From the NCBI RefSeq assembly GCF_007655135.1, contig NC_045129.1, positions 2,108,001 to 2,172,000 on the forward strand: 64,000 nt of DNA, written 5' to 3'. Positions 1 through 13,171 of this stretch are shown here, piece after piece. This stretch comes from Punica granatum (Eukaryota > Streptophyta > Magnoliopsida > Myrtales > Lythraceae). Positions within the stretch are counted from its first letter, which is position 1. Each line of letters opens with the position of its first letter. The notes under the pieces are model-generated. The model was given only the letters and a program-made list of their open reading frames with translations, was not told the origin of the DNA and made no database searches. The position numbers and the translations under genes were made by a program.

Positions 1-2077
1 GCAATCTATATTCGACCTAGATCGGCCCACTTCTTAATTAGTAATAAATTTAGGATTTTTGGGAATTTGAAGTAAATATTAATTAGGATCTTTTGAATTT
101 GAAAGAGTTAGATGGATAGGAAGGAGAATGAACATATGACTGCGAATCGATTCAACATTCATGCGAGAAGTTCTTAATTAATTCTTTATTACGATTGCAA
201 AGTTCTTAATTAATTGTCCATTTTTCTTTGGGTGAAATAGGAAAACAAAGAGTTTGAAGCTTGTTATGTAATCGAGAGCTAAGAGTTTGACATATGGCAC
301 CATCTTATTAATTATGGGATGACACATGACAAAGTCTCGTTGAATACGTCTTTTCATTTTGCTATTATATATTATATATAAATTAATTACAAAATTGCAC
401 ATTAAGCATGCAGAAATTAAAAAAAATTAGTTAAGACTAACATTATCAAATAGTTATATACGTTATGCCTTAATATGCTTATCAAAAATCGAACGAATTA
501 TGTTTTAGATATCAATAAATAATAACAAATCATTCATATCATATTAAATAACATGCAAATTATTCTGATAATGTAAGCAACTGAATCTAACAAAATATAA
601 CGTAAACAGTATGGGTAAAATAGAATAATCACCAACAATTATGAACAATAAATTGGACTAAAGTCCAAGAAAAAAAAGGGAAGGGAAATATATACATAGT
701 TTTATGAATGATGAAGAAAAAAAATCATGTTAAAATATGAATGAAATACAAAAATAAAGTGTGTGATGTTAAAATTTTTTACAATAAGTATATAAGAATT
801 TCATATGCCAATTAGGATATTAATAATTTTATTTTAAATATTGCATAATATTTACCAATTTTCAACAAAAATACGATTTCAACGCAAATATGTTAACGTA
901 TAAAAGTAGAATAAAGAAAAAAAATCAAATATCAAAGTACTAATATGAATTGATTCAAACGGTTCAATACTTGTTCTCCCGAGTGAGTTCTAGTCCGAAT
1001 ATTGTGAAATGGAGAAAATCCATGATTGTGAGATTTGTGCCCTCTTAGTGTGCCAACCCTGTTCAAACTAAACTAGTTGTGCCCATTTAGGTTTCTGAAT
1101 ACCAAGTACACACCGAAAGAAAAAAAAAAAAAAGGTTTGAACTATTGTTTTAGATATCAGCTCGTTAGTTTATTATTAATATTATATATAATAATTTCGA
1201 TAATACACCCCTCATTACTATGCATAACCCGCAAACCAAACAACCGGTTAATGTGAAATGGACGTAATATATAGAACTTGACTGGACTCTGAGACTCGCT
1301 GGGTTTGCTTCAGCCATGGGCCATGGGGGTCCTCCTTACGGGCGAGGTCTGGTTTGGGCTTTCTATCGCTTGCGTATTACTATTATCACATCTCTTGGGG
1401 ACTCTTCGCAATAATCAAGTTCGAGGTCCTTAGTCGATTCCGGGCATTCGCTAACAAAGAAAAGTCTATGAGGAACCTAGAGTCGTCAGGCCGGCCTCAA
1501 GCCATCGCAGGGAGTACCTAGACTCATGGCATTTCAAAGTGCCCCAGGGAGGTATGTCCACTGGCACAAGTGAAAGTCGAAGATGTGAAAGTACAGAGAT
1601 AACTTCCAAGTTCCTATTGGTCTTTTATCGACGGAGACACAGAGAATGAATACGCGCTCTTTTACAGCGATTGGACGCGCTTACTTGGAGATATTAACCG
1701 AGAAAAGAATGTACTGCATTTTCATGAATTGATTCCATGCCAACAAAAAGAGTATTGTCAATGGTCTAATCTCAATGCCGAGAATGTGTAAACAAAAAAG
1801 CGCAAGCGATATAAGAAACTAAACTAAAAGACAATCCTCAGCGAGAGACTCGGCAAGGTGGTCCGACTTTTTCTTCCTTGTACACATTACTCCATGAAGA
1901 CGGAATCCATAGACCATCTCATGGAGTTTTGCACATTCACATAGCATTGATTACAAATGAATTGAGAAGCCAGATGCGCAAATAAAGCCATGGCTCAGGG
2001 GAAATCTTTGTTTCCATGCTCTCGGTGGCTAAATGTAAAAGAAGCACGATATGCCCGTAGATGGAATAAATGGGCCT

Positions 2078-4785
<2,708 letters not shown>

Positions 4786-5761
4786 TGTTAGGATTGCTTT
4801 GTGATGTGATCGGAGAATTTGAGAGAGAATTTGATCGGAAAGGTTTCTTTGAGGTCACTCCAGTGGGAATTTGATCAGACTCCGAACCGCTGAACCGGAC
4901 AATCCCGGTTCTTGGAATCCGGACAGAATTGCATGAAAATCCGGTTCAGTACTGTCTCATTGCATGATAATGCTATGAGTAAAACAAAAGATATATATAT
5001 ATATATATATGGTTATAAGGGAGAAATATGACTTAAGTATAAGAATAAAAATAGCAAATATAAATACAGATGTTTAAGCCCCACTAGCGATAATTGAATT
5101 TGAGACCTCATGATTCTTGATAACAACTTATGTTATTACACCAAATCTCCTTCCTCTCAACAAAAAATACTTTTAAACAGATAAATCTCAAGAGGCAAAA
5201 AATAAAAATACTATCGTGCTATCTCAATAAGCTTAAACTGAATAATAAGTTCACCAATAACTATCTATCTAATATTTAATCTCAAGAAACGGGCAATAAG
5301 AACACTTGATTCTAACTTGTTTGTAACGACTTCATCCATCTCAACCGAACAACTGCACACAACCCTCCTTCTTGACTCCAAGATTCCTTCTCATCTATCC
5401 ATCAAGGCGAGGATGCCCGAATATTCGCCAAATGCTCGAATCGCTCGGTTCATCTCCACAGGCCGTGAACTATATTTGTATGCTCCAAGGAGCATCATTT
5501 TTGACATGTCTGTCTTTCAATTTAACGCTTCAAAGACTCGCGCCCGCTAATCCGAACCCCCGATTTTTCGAAATACATTTACATGAAGAAATTACATAGC
5601 ATTAACTAGGGAAAGAAAACCATGGGAAACATGGGGAGGCTAATTAGTAATTTTCTTCTTTTTTGGGGGGTGAAATTTATTGCAACTGTAGCCGCAGCTG
5701 TCTGTACTGACCGACGCCATGGCCACGGCATTGAAAAATCTCTGTTCCAGTCCAAATCTCT

Positions 5762-5764
<3 letters not shown>
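4786..5764. promoter_or_regulatory. Divergent RPT6/GFT1 intergenic region
   Basis: This is the shared upstream region of the two head-to-head housekeeping genes. It has a short 5' leader for RPT6 next to 4786, an (AT)n tract at about 4990-5011, and a reverse-oriented tRNA-like repeat at about 5030-5165. A less AT-rich patch at 5290-5600 has short ORFs on both strands but no recognisable protein. No TATA box could be assigned with confidence. Confidence 0.45.
5030..5165 (-). repeat. Possible reverse-oriented SINE fragment
   Basis: Read on the minus strand this contains a pol III B-box-like segment (GAGGTCTCAAATTCAATT). The sequence around it resembles that at 39880-40020. No target-site duplication was seen. 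Call made on box-like motifs and resemblance only. Confidence 0.3.

Positions 5765-5797
<33 letters not shown>
5765..5797 (+). repeat. (CT)n microsatellite in the GFT1 5' leader
   Basis: An uninterrupted CT run of about 33 nt on the sense strand, about 460 nt upstream of the GFT1 start codon. Similar pyrimidine tracts precede the DELLA, EFM and receptor-kinase genes in this window. (GA/CT)n tracts are known binding sites for plant BPC/GAGA-binding proteins. Confidence 0.8.
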
Positions 5798-5799
<2 letters not shown>

Positions 5800-5816
5800 G
5801 CGCAATTCTCAGATTG

Positions 5817-5840
5817 ATGCCTCCATTTTTCTCCAGCTAG
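5817..5840 (+). other. Short upstream ORF in the GFT1 leader
   Basis: An ATG with seven codons (MPPFFSS) and a stop, downstream of the CT tract and 417 nt before the main start. A strong GTAAGT donor at 6054-6059 and pyrimidine-rich AG sites near 6213-6234 suggest a 5'-UTR intron between this uORF and the CDS. Whether the uORF is transcribed or translated is unknown. Confidence 0.3.
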
Positions 5841-6256
5841 CACAGTCGGCCTCGTCTATGGAACGTGGGAGCTGAGCTGGTGAATCTCAATTTGGTAACT
5901 CTTTAGCTGTCTTCTCCAATTCTGTTGCGTAATCGTTTCACTCGGATCGTCTAGCCATTTCACTTCGTTTCATCCTTGAACGGAATCTCTAATTTCCCAT
6001 ATTTGGATTCCCTCGCCATCACCGTTATCCCCGGCGTCGGATTCCATTCCGCTGTAAGTCTGTTGAATCAGTTCAATTTTTCCGTACAAATGCCTGCTTG
6101 AGCTGCGTTCCCATTTGCCCTAGTTCGAGATCTTTGCTTGCTGCAATGTCGATTTGATCCTTTACTTTGATGCCATCCGAGTTCTTGCTGCAAATTTGGA
6201 GCTCTTGATTTATAGGGAGCTGTTTTAGTGTAGCCCTAGGTTTTGAGATTCGAGCA

Positions 6257-7282
6257 ATGTCTTCGATTCGGTTCACCACGAGCGGGCTCGTCATAGGTTA
6301 CGCGCTCTCCTCGAGCCTGCTCGCGGTGATCAACAAGTATGCCATCACCCTGTTCAACTTCCCGGGCCTCTTGACCGCCCTCCAGTACTTGACCTCTGCC
6401 CTCGGGGTCTGGATCCTCGGGAAGCTGGGGTTCCTCCACCACGATGCCTTCACCATCGAGACCGCCAAGAAGTTCCTCCCTGCAGCATTCGTGTTCTACC
6501 TCGCTATCTTCACGAACACGAACCTCCTCCGCCATGCAAATGTGGACACCTTCATCGTGTTTCGATCCCTCACTCCACTCCTGGTCGCCATTGCCGATAC
6601 TGCATTCAGGAAGCAGCCCTGCCCGTCGAAGCTCACATTCACCTCGCTGTTAATCATCCTAGGAGGTGCGATTGGGTATGTGGCCACTGATTCGGCCTTC
6701 ACTCTGACTGCGTACTCATGGGCAGTGGCTTACCTGATCACTATTACCACCGAGATGGTCTATATCAAGCACATGGTGATGAGTCTTGGGTTGAACACCT
6801 GGGGCTTTGTCCTGTATAACAATTTATTGTCTCTGATGATGGCTCCAGTGTTTTGGATCCTCACCGGAGAGTACAGTGAAGTCTTTGCTGCTCTCGGGGC
6901 CAATGCTGGGAACTGGTTCTCGTTTGATTCCTTCATCGCAGTCTCACTTTCTTGCTTGTTTGGCCTGCTGATAAGCTTCTTCGGTTTCGCTGCCAGAAAG
7001 GCGATCTCTGCAACAGCATTTACTGTCACCGGGGTGGTGAACAAGTTCCTAACAGTTGTCATCAATGTTTTCATCTGGGATAAGCACGCGAGCCCATTTG
7101 GAATCGTCTGCCTCTGCTTCACAATCATTGGAGGAGTCCTGTATCAGCAATCTGTCACTGGACCAAAGCCTCCAAGCAGCGACTCCAACCCTTCTAAGCA
7201 GATAGACAGCAAGAACGAGGGTAGTGATTTTGAAGATGACTCTCAGGGAAAGGGGATCTCCGGTAAACTCGCATCTGTATGA
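6257..7282 (+). CDS. GFT1: Golgi GDP-fucose transporter GFT1 (GONST4 type)
   Basis: A nucleotide-sugar antiporter of the NST/TPT family (drug/metabolite transporter fold). It imports GDP-L-fucose into the Golgi lumen for fucosylation of xyloglucan, pectin, arabinogalactan proteins and N-glycans. The single-exon 341-aa ORF shows about ten hydrophobic spans. Conserved blocks include GYALSSSLLAVINK near the N-terminus, FYLAIFTNTNLLRHANVDTF at about 79-98, and FTVTGVVNK with the GxxNK GDP-binding-type motif at about 259-263. The hydrophilic tail is rich in S, D and E and ends GKLASV, like Arabidopsis GONST4/GFT1. The start ATG is the only reasonable one and length matches the family. A CT tract and several short ATGs lie in the leader. 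The choice of GFT1 over other GONST members rests on remembered near-identity along the whole length. Confidence 0.93.
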   Translation: MSSIRFTTSGLVIGYALSSSLLAVINKYAITLFNFPGLLTALQYLTSALGVWILGKLGFLHHDAFTIETAKKFLPAAFVFYLAIFTNTNLLRHANVDTFIVFRSLTPLLVAIADTAFRKQPCPSKLTFTSLLIILGGAIGYVATDSAFTLTAYSWAVAYLITITTEMVYIKHMVMSLGLNTWGFVLYNNLLSLMMAPVFWILTGEYSEVFAALGANAGNWFSFDSFIAVSLSCLFGLLISFFGFAARKAISATAFTVTGVVNKFLTVVINVFIWDKHASPFGIVCLCFTIIGGVLYQQSVTGPKPPSSDSNPSKQIDSKNEGSDFEDDSQGKGISGKLASV

Positions 7283-8502
7283 ATGAATATAATTCTTGAC
7301 GTATCATTTGTTAGTCCAAGCGACAGGATTCTTATATTATCAGGGCTTTTTAAGCAATCTGAGAACTCAGTGAGCTTTTCTTTCCGGAATATTGTGATCC
7401 TCCATTAGGATTAGGATCTGATTTTAATATCTATGCAGTTTTTTTTGCATCTCTTGCATTTGAATTCGTCATGATCTGCATTTTCGGTATAGCTTGGTAT
7501 GCGATTGGGTTTCTTCAAATGTCGATCCAGCTGTGGATACGTCTGCTGATAACTCTTCAAGTCGTTCCTCTAATTTCCAATTTTGAAACTGAAAAGGAGC
7601 TCTTTCAATGTAGCGTAGTGAGTATCAATAATGAATCCTTTAAGTTGGAGGAGTCGAGTGCCTTGATCTTATTCTTATTGAAGGAGTGATCATACACTGC
7701 TACTAACACACACTCTGCAGCTCAACAGAATCACTTGGCGTGCACTAAATTGCAGGATCTGTATGGGCGGGCATATGTTCGCTTCCATCCCGCTGGTCTG
7801 TTTGAGCTTTTACACCTTTCAAGTTCTATCTTTCTGTATACAGGAATTGGGTGAAGTAGACCGTATCGAGACAGAGACCTAAGCCTCGAGTTCTCCAATG
7901 ATATTGCATTCGTGACCTGTGCTCTTGTACTCGAAGTTCTTATCATCCCTGGGTTGGATCGAAATGCTTCGATCTTTGGGGTTGGGCAAAGGATGTCAGG
8001 CTGAAACTTGGAGGGCCCATGAAGCCCATTCTTAACCTACTGCATGTAATTGTGGTCATGTAGAGCCCAAATACAAAGGTCCCAGTCCTCGCTACAACTT
8101 GGCATTGTGGCTGTTAATTACATGAAGTGAGGGAAGGAACTCAAATGCATTCTCACTCGGTAGCCTGGTCGCACGTTAACCCAATGGTTGCGATGTACTA
8201 GGGGAGGGGACCATCTGTTTAAGAGACAGCAGAGGCTTCCTTCTCATGCGAATGGAGAACGACGTAATTGTTTCATACTGTCAAGTTGCCTCTGGCCACC
8301 CTTATTTCAGCCATATATAGATTCCACCGAGGCTTCACTAAATTTGAAGATTAATGTAAGCAGTTTTCTTTTTATCGAAAATAAAAATAAGAAAAAGGAA
8401 AAAAAAAAGTTAAAAAGTCAAGCTTTTTAACTTGTTAGTTTTAATAAATAGGACCATACTGATTCATTTACACAGACAAAAATAAAAAGTTGCAAAAAGA
8501 AT

Positions 8503-8620
8503 TTAATATGAGTTGATTTAAATAGTTCGGTATCAATTGAGAGAGTTTTAAAAGAAAAATTTCATTATATTCTTTAATAGAAGCTCTGTTAGCATCTGAA
8601 TATTATGGTGTATATAAAAG
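8503..8620 (+). mobile_element. SINE-family copy (3' half preserved)
   Basis: The segment ending GCATCTGAATATTATGGTGT matches the 3' region of the other family copies (for example 53415-53587 and 27903-28073). An A-rich tail follows at 8621-8642. The 5' half is degenerate. Confidence 0.45.
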
Positions 8621-9362
8621 AAAAATAAAGATAAAAAAAAAACATATAGGGAGATGGATGCATGTATATATTATTGGACCGAGGAATGAGAAAGACTAAT
8701 ATTCCTCGAGAAGAATTCCCTCTCGATATGATTCCACAAAATCGAGATAGCTGGAAATTGTTCCAACACCAGTCAAAAACAATCAATAGGGGCCATTTCA
8801 TTATCAAATTCAACCAAAACCTCCCTCTATCTCTCTCATATATATATACATGTATATATATATATTTGTATGTATATGTATATATGTGCGTGTGTGTCTG
8901 TGTATTAATATATGAAAATGCAATAACGTGATAATGTCAGCTCAAATAACGGAGTGGTCACACATTGGTGAGAGCTGTCTGTCCCAAACACAACATGTTC
9001 TCTTGGGAATGCCGTGGTCCCATCTCCCCACCACCACCACCACCACTACCATCACCACCACCACCAGTCCATCCAGCTTCATTCCCCTCGCCTTATTCTT
9101 CTTACATATGTATGCACGAAGAGAAAGAAAACGTGCCTAGCTAGCTATATCTCATGAGTTACCGATCTTGACAAGACAACGCGATGACTCGACTCTATTA
9201 CGTTCATTGTCATCCGATAGTGAGAACAATTACTCCGAGAACCCAACCTCCAACGAACACAATCCGCATCAATACTTCTCGAACCTTGAACATGCACGCA
9301 TGGCGTGCCGACCTAGATATACAATTAAGATCGATCTATACACCTCGAACAAATTAAACATA

Positions 9363-9396
<34 letters not shown>

Positions 9397-12300
9397 TTTC
9401 AACTGTCATTTTTTTTAAAAAAAAATTGATTTTGATTCCCAATTTGCATCCGTGTCAAGTGTTATATTTCCCCAATGAGATCAAATTCTTGGGGTTCTCC
9501 TCGAATTTAATTAATTAAACTCACTTCTTTTATTGCACTTAAATTCGCGCCCCATTTGGGGCTTTTCCCAATGGTCCCTAACAATTTTGATCTGGCTGGA
9601 CCAACCCAAGCTCTCATTGGGTGAATTCAATTAAGCATTCAAGATCTGGTTGTTTTGTGTTCAATTGTTTAATTTATTATGATCAGAACTTTATATATTA
9701 GGCTAACATCCAAAAATGCTTCTCATGCACCTCCTGTCCTTACATATACGTAATATATGTTATATATATATATGTACATGTGTACCCACAACTTCTCTAG
9801 CTCGGAGGTTGACACCGCGCCTATTTCCGTTTCTATATATCTCATTTTTGAAATTGCCACCGATCGAGATAAAATGAAAGATTGAATTCCTCATACAATT
9901 ATATATATTTAAGAAAGATTTTATTTGATTGGGGTTTTTTAATAGCGAGGAGGATATAACATGCCCCCTGGGACAAAAAGCATTTGATATGTAGATAATT
10001 GTGTAAGTTTTAGTATTCGTAATGTAATGTATCATGCATGCGTGTCTTCATCGATCATGGGATGAACGAGAAGTGGGAACTTCCCTTTATATAGATAATA
10101 ACAAGAACTTAATTACTTAAAAAAAAAAGAATAGAAAACATTATGTTTAATGTAAATTTTATATAAAATTGGGGCTCTATATGCATGTTTCGGCCTAATT
10201 TGGCAGGACCTATGTCTTGACTGCCTCGACTAGGTTTTATTAACCATATAATCCTTTTCGGGAGGAGAAAACATTAATTTTTATCGGTAAGTAATGTTTC
10301 ATGGCTTAGATGTAATTAGTACGACAAAGAATATGCGGTTTTGTTCAATAACGTTCATCATTTCTATAATACGAAGATACCAAGTTTTTAAATTACGATC
10401 AAGTGCCTCATCAGTACCCTAACCCATATATCTTTCAAATCTTAACTATTTTCGAGATTAATTATTTTTCTGAGTTTACAAGAAAAAATTCTCTAAATTT
10501 TGTCGAGCAAGGGAAAGATTCCTTTAGTCGAAGTTAGAGCAAAGGATTGCAACGTATAAATTACATAGAAATTACATACGCAGGATGAAATGTTTGAGCA
10601 TGTTCATGACTAACTCATTGATTATCTATGCCCATATGTACATCAATTATGAATAAACTTTTGTTTTGCATGTATATAATTAATATAAAAATATATATTA
10701 TGTAGAATAAATTTGTACTCAAACTACGTGGGGCTGGCCATATTGTTTATGGACATCACCATCAATATAGTAACTGATAAGCATTAGTCCTCCGTCTCAA
10801 TAATTACATTAGTGAATTTAATAAAATATGTTAATAGTTCACCTCAACTACTATGATGTGGGAGTTGGAGTATGATTCACTACTTAATTTGTTTTTCCGA
10901 CACGTCTTTTCGAAAAATTAATTACTCCCATCTACGTGATAACGAAGAAATATAATCTTGAATGGTAATAATAATATAATAATCAAAGGCATAAGTATTA
11001 TCATAGAAATGTAGTCGGATTAAAAAATATAGATATAACCATAATCATTCAGTCTTAAGTACATAATATCTGTATATTAGTTCTTGCAAATATATATATA
11101 TATATATATATATTGTTTTGAATTACAGTGAGTTTGATTTTGCAATAGAATCTTATTAAGGGATTACTTTGTGTCCTCATCATTTGATGAAAATGTTGAC
11201 TGTTTGAAGATAATTATTAGTGATTAATTATAAGATTGCTTTTCATATTCAAGAAATTCATATTGATTAATGATGGCCCTGTAACACTGCAGACGAATCA
11301 AAGTATACACCACTATTGGGAAATAAAGAACATAGAAATATTAGTATAAAAAGAAATCACTAATTCTATTAAAGTGCTAAAGAATTAATTACGACCAGAT
11401 TAATATTATATGGTTAATTTTTTGTTATTATTCGGAATCATTCAGTTGTATATATAAAAACAGGTAAATGGTCGTATCCAGGTCAATTTTATTAAGCCAG
11501 TATCCCTTGTTTCCATCTGATTTATTATATACACATATATAGCCCATTCCCACTGAAATATACAAAAAAATTGAAAAAATTTGATTCTTCATGATCTGCA
11601 AACAAAGAGAGCTTAGTATATACAACTGATGGACAGAGGGGATCTTCCTACTTCGAGCATTTTTGCAAATAAAGGAATTTCAAGTCTAATAAATAAAGAA
11701 ACCAAGGAATTTTGCGAGTTCTTGTCCATTTGGTAGAAAGAAACACAAGCATGCTAACAAACTAAACATCCGATCATATTCTTATAACTAGTCATCATAG
11801 CAATTAACGAAGCGCTTGATTTTAAGAATTCAAAACTCGGTATCGATATTGACCCGGCAAAGGAAACCTTAAAATAGAGCAGCATTATATAATCTTATAA
11901 TCACCAAGAGTACTAAAGCGCGATGTGTGATTCCCATCGGCAAAAGAGTGTTTAAGCACTTTCACTTATCTAACTTTATAATTTCCTAGTAGAAATTAAT
12001 TAATCCGGCTTATATAAGATAAATGAAAGTTGAGATATAGTTATCTCTAGCTTACTGCTTACCCAATGAGGGTTGGATACACATACATGGAAAAACGTAA
12101 AGCATAAGACTGTGAAGATAAAGATTATAATACTTAAGAAAGGGGTTAAGTTCAGTAGAATTCACTTAGAATGAGAGAATATATATGTGTTTGATTTTCA
12201 CTAATAAAATTATGTTATTAACTTTCCTTCTCCTATCTTTTATTATGTATGTTACAAGTCATCCACAAATCAGTCATATATATACCACTAAATTCAGCTG

Positions 12301-12424
12301 GGGCCATTCTAAGCAATCGAGTCATAAGATAAACCTCATCGACTTGCTCATGGATATTTCACTGAACCACCTTTATCTAGCAACATTGTCATTTGTCCTC
12401 GGCCGAGTCTAAATAACTAAAATG

Positions 12425-12620
12425 TGAATGAATACAGAGATAGTTCGAAAACTCTTTTCTTTAAGTAAAAGTTTCAACTTTGTGTTTTGTGAACATAGAA
12501 AATTCATGATTCAGGGGAGTTCCATTTATAATGGATTAACACAATCATTTGAACCTAACTAGATTAGTTGAGATTCATTAAATTCTCAGATACTATATGA
12601 TACAATCCAAAACAAATGCA
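12425..12620 (+). mobile_element. Degenerate SINE-family copy
   Basis: Contains the family signature GAACCTAACTAGATTAGTTG followed by a CTCAGATACTATATG-like 3' block and an A-rich end. The tRNA-like 5' part is strongly mutated and no duplication of the target was found. Confidence 0.4.
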
Positions 12621-12925
12621 TCCTACGCACATACGAATACTGTCGTATGGCCGAATCATATCAAGCAAGAAGTTCTACATGCACATTACGCGCAATTTAT
12701 CATATTTACATCTTCGATACAGTTTATACGTACATTCCTAAAGGAGTTGGACTGAATCTACATAATAAATTTTCACTATTTATATTCTTGTAATAAGATA
12801 CAAAAGAAAAGGAAATTCATCAAGTAATTCCTAATATACATCTCATTCTCATGATGTGGCCTCTCCATCTTCCTTCCCCTATCTTATGTCACTTCCCCTC
12901 CCCCCACACTGCTCACTTTCCCTCT

Positions 12926-12928
12926 GTA

Positions 12929-12966
<38 letters not shown>
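12926..12966 (+). repeat. (CT)n microsatellite in the DELLA 5' leader
   Basis: A sense-strand CT run of about 41 nt, roughly 205 nt before the DELLA start codon, followed by CCTCCCCCTCC. It encodes only Leu-Ser runs in overlapping ORFs, which are not genes. Confidence 0.8.
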
Positions 12967-12969
<3 letters not shown>

Positions 12970-13074
12970 CCTCCCCCTCCTTCCTTCCATCACTTCTTCT
13001 GCTCACTCTCAGCAGTCAGCATCTACTCTTCTCATCGGCATCTCTCTCTCTGTGACATCTCCTTTGACTTGTTC

Positions 13075-13107
13075 ATGAAATCTCCGGTGAACCCACCTCA
13101 CGCTTAA
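13075..13107 (+). other. Upstream ORF in the DELLA leader
   Basis: An ATG followed by nine further codons (MKSPVNPPHA) and TAA, ending 64 nt before the DELLA start. If the transcript starts upstream, for example near the CT tract, ribosomes would meet this uORF first. Translation is not shown by the sequence. Confidence 0.35.
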
Positions 13108-13171
13108 ATCCCTCCGGCCGCTAATACGACGACAGATATATAATCCGGTCAAAGAGACCAGCCGCCCCCTG

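Larger units (their letters stand above)
7283..12925. other. Intergenic, GFT1 to DELLA, no gene seen
   Basis: AT-rich DNA with GFT1 3' sequence at the left and DELLA upstream DNA at the right. It holds SINE-family fragments (8503-8620, 12425-12620), a short (CCA/CAC)n stretch at about 9029-9065, TA/TG microsatellites at 8840-8900, 9362-9386, 9760-9772 and 11091-11113, and many stops in all frames. Small ORFs up to 116 codons have no domain-like composition. Confidence 0.6.

Noticed and set aside
5317..5599. 75-77-codon ORFs between RPT6 and GFT1
   Set aside because: No recognisable domain on either strand. Possibly a tiny gene fragment (minus strand contains AIRAFGEYSGILALMDR), but unsupported.
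12851..13107. ORFs across the CT tract before DELLA
   Set aside because: Leu-Ser repeats from a microsatellite in the leader, not a protein.
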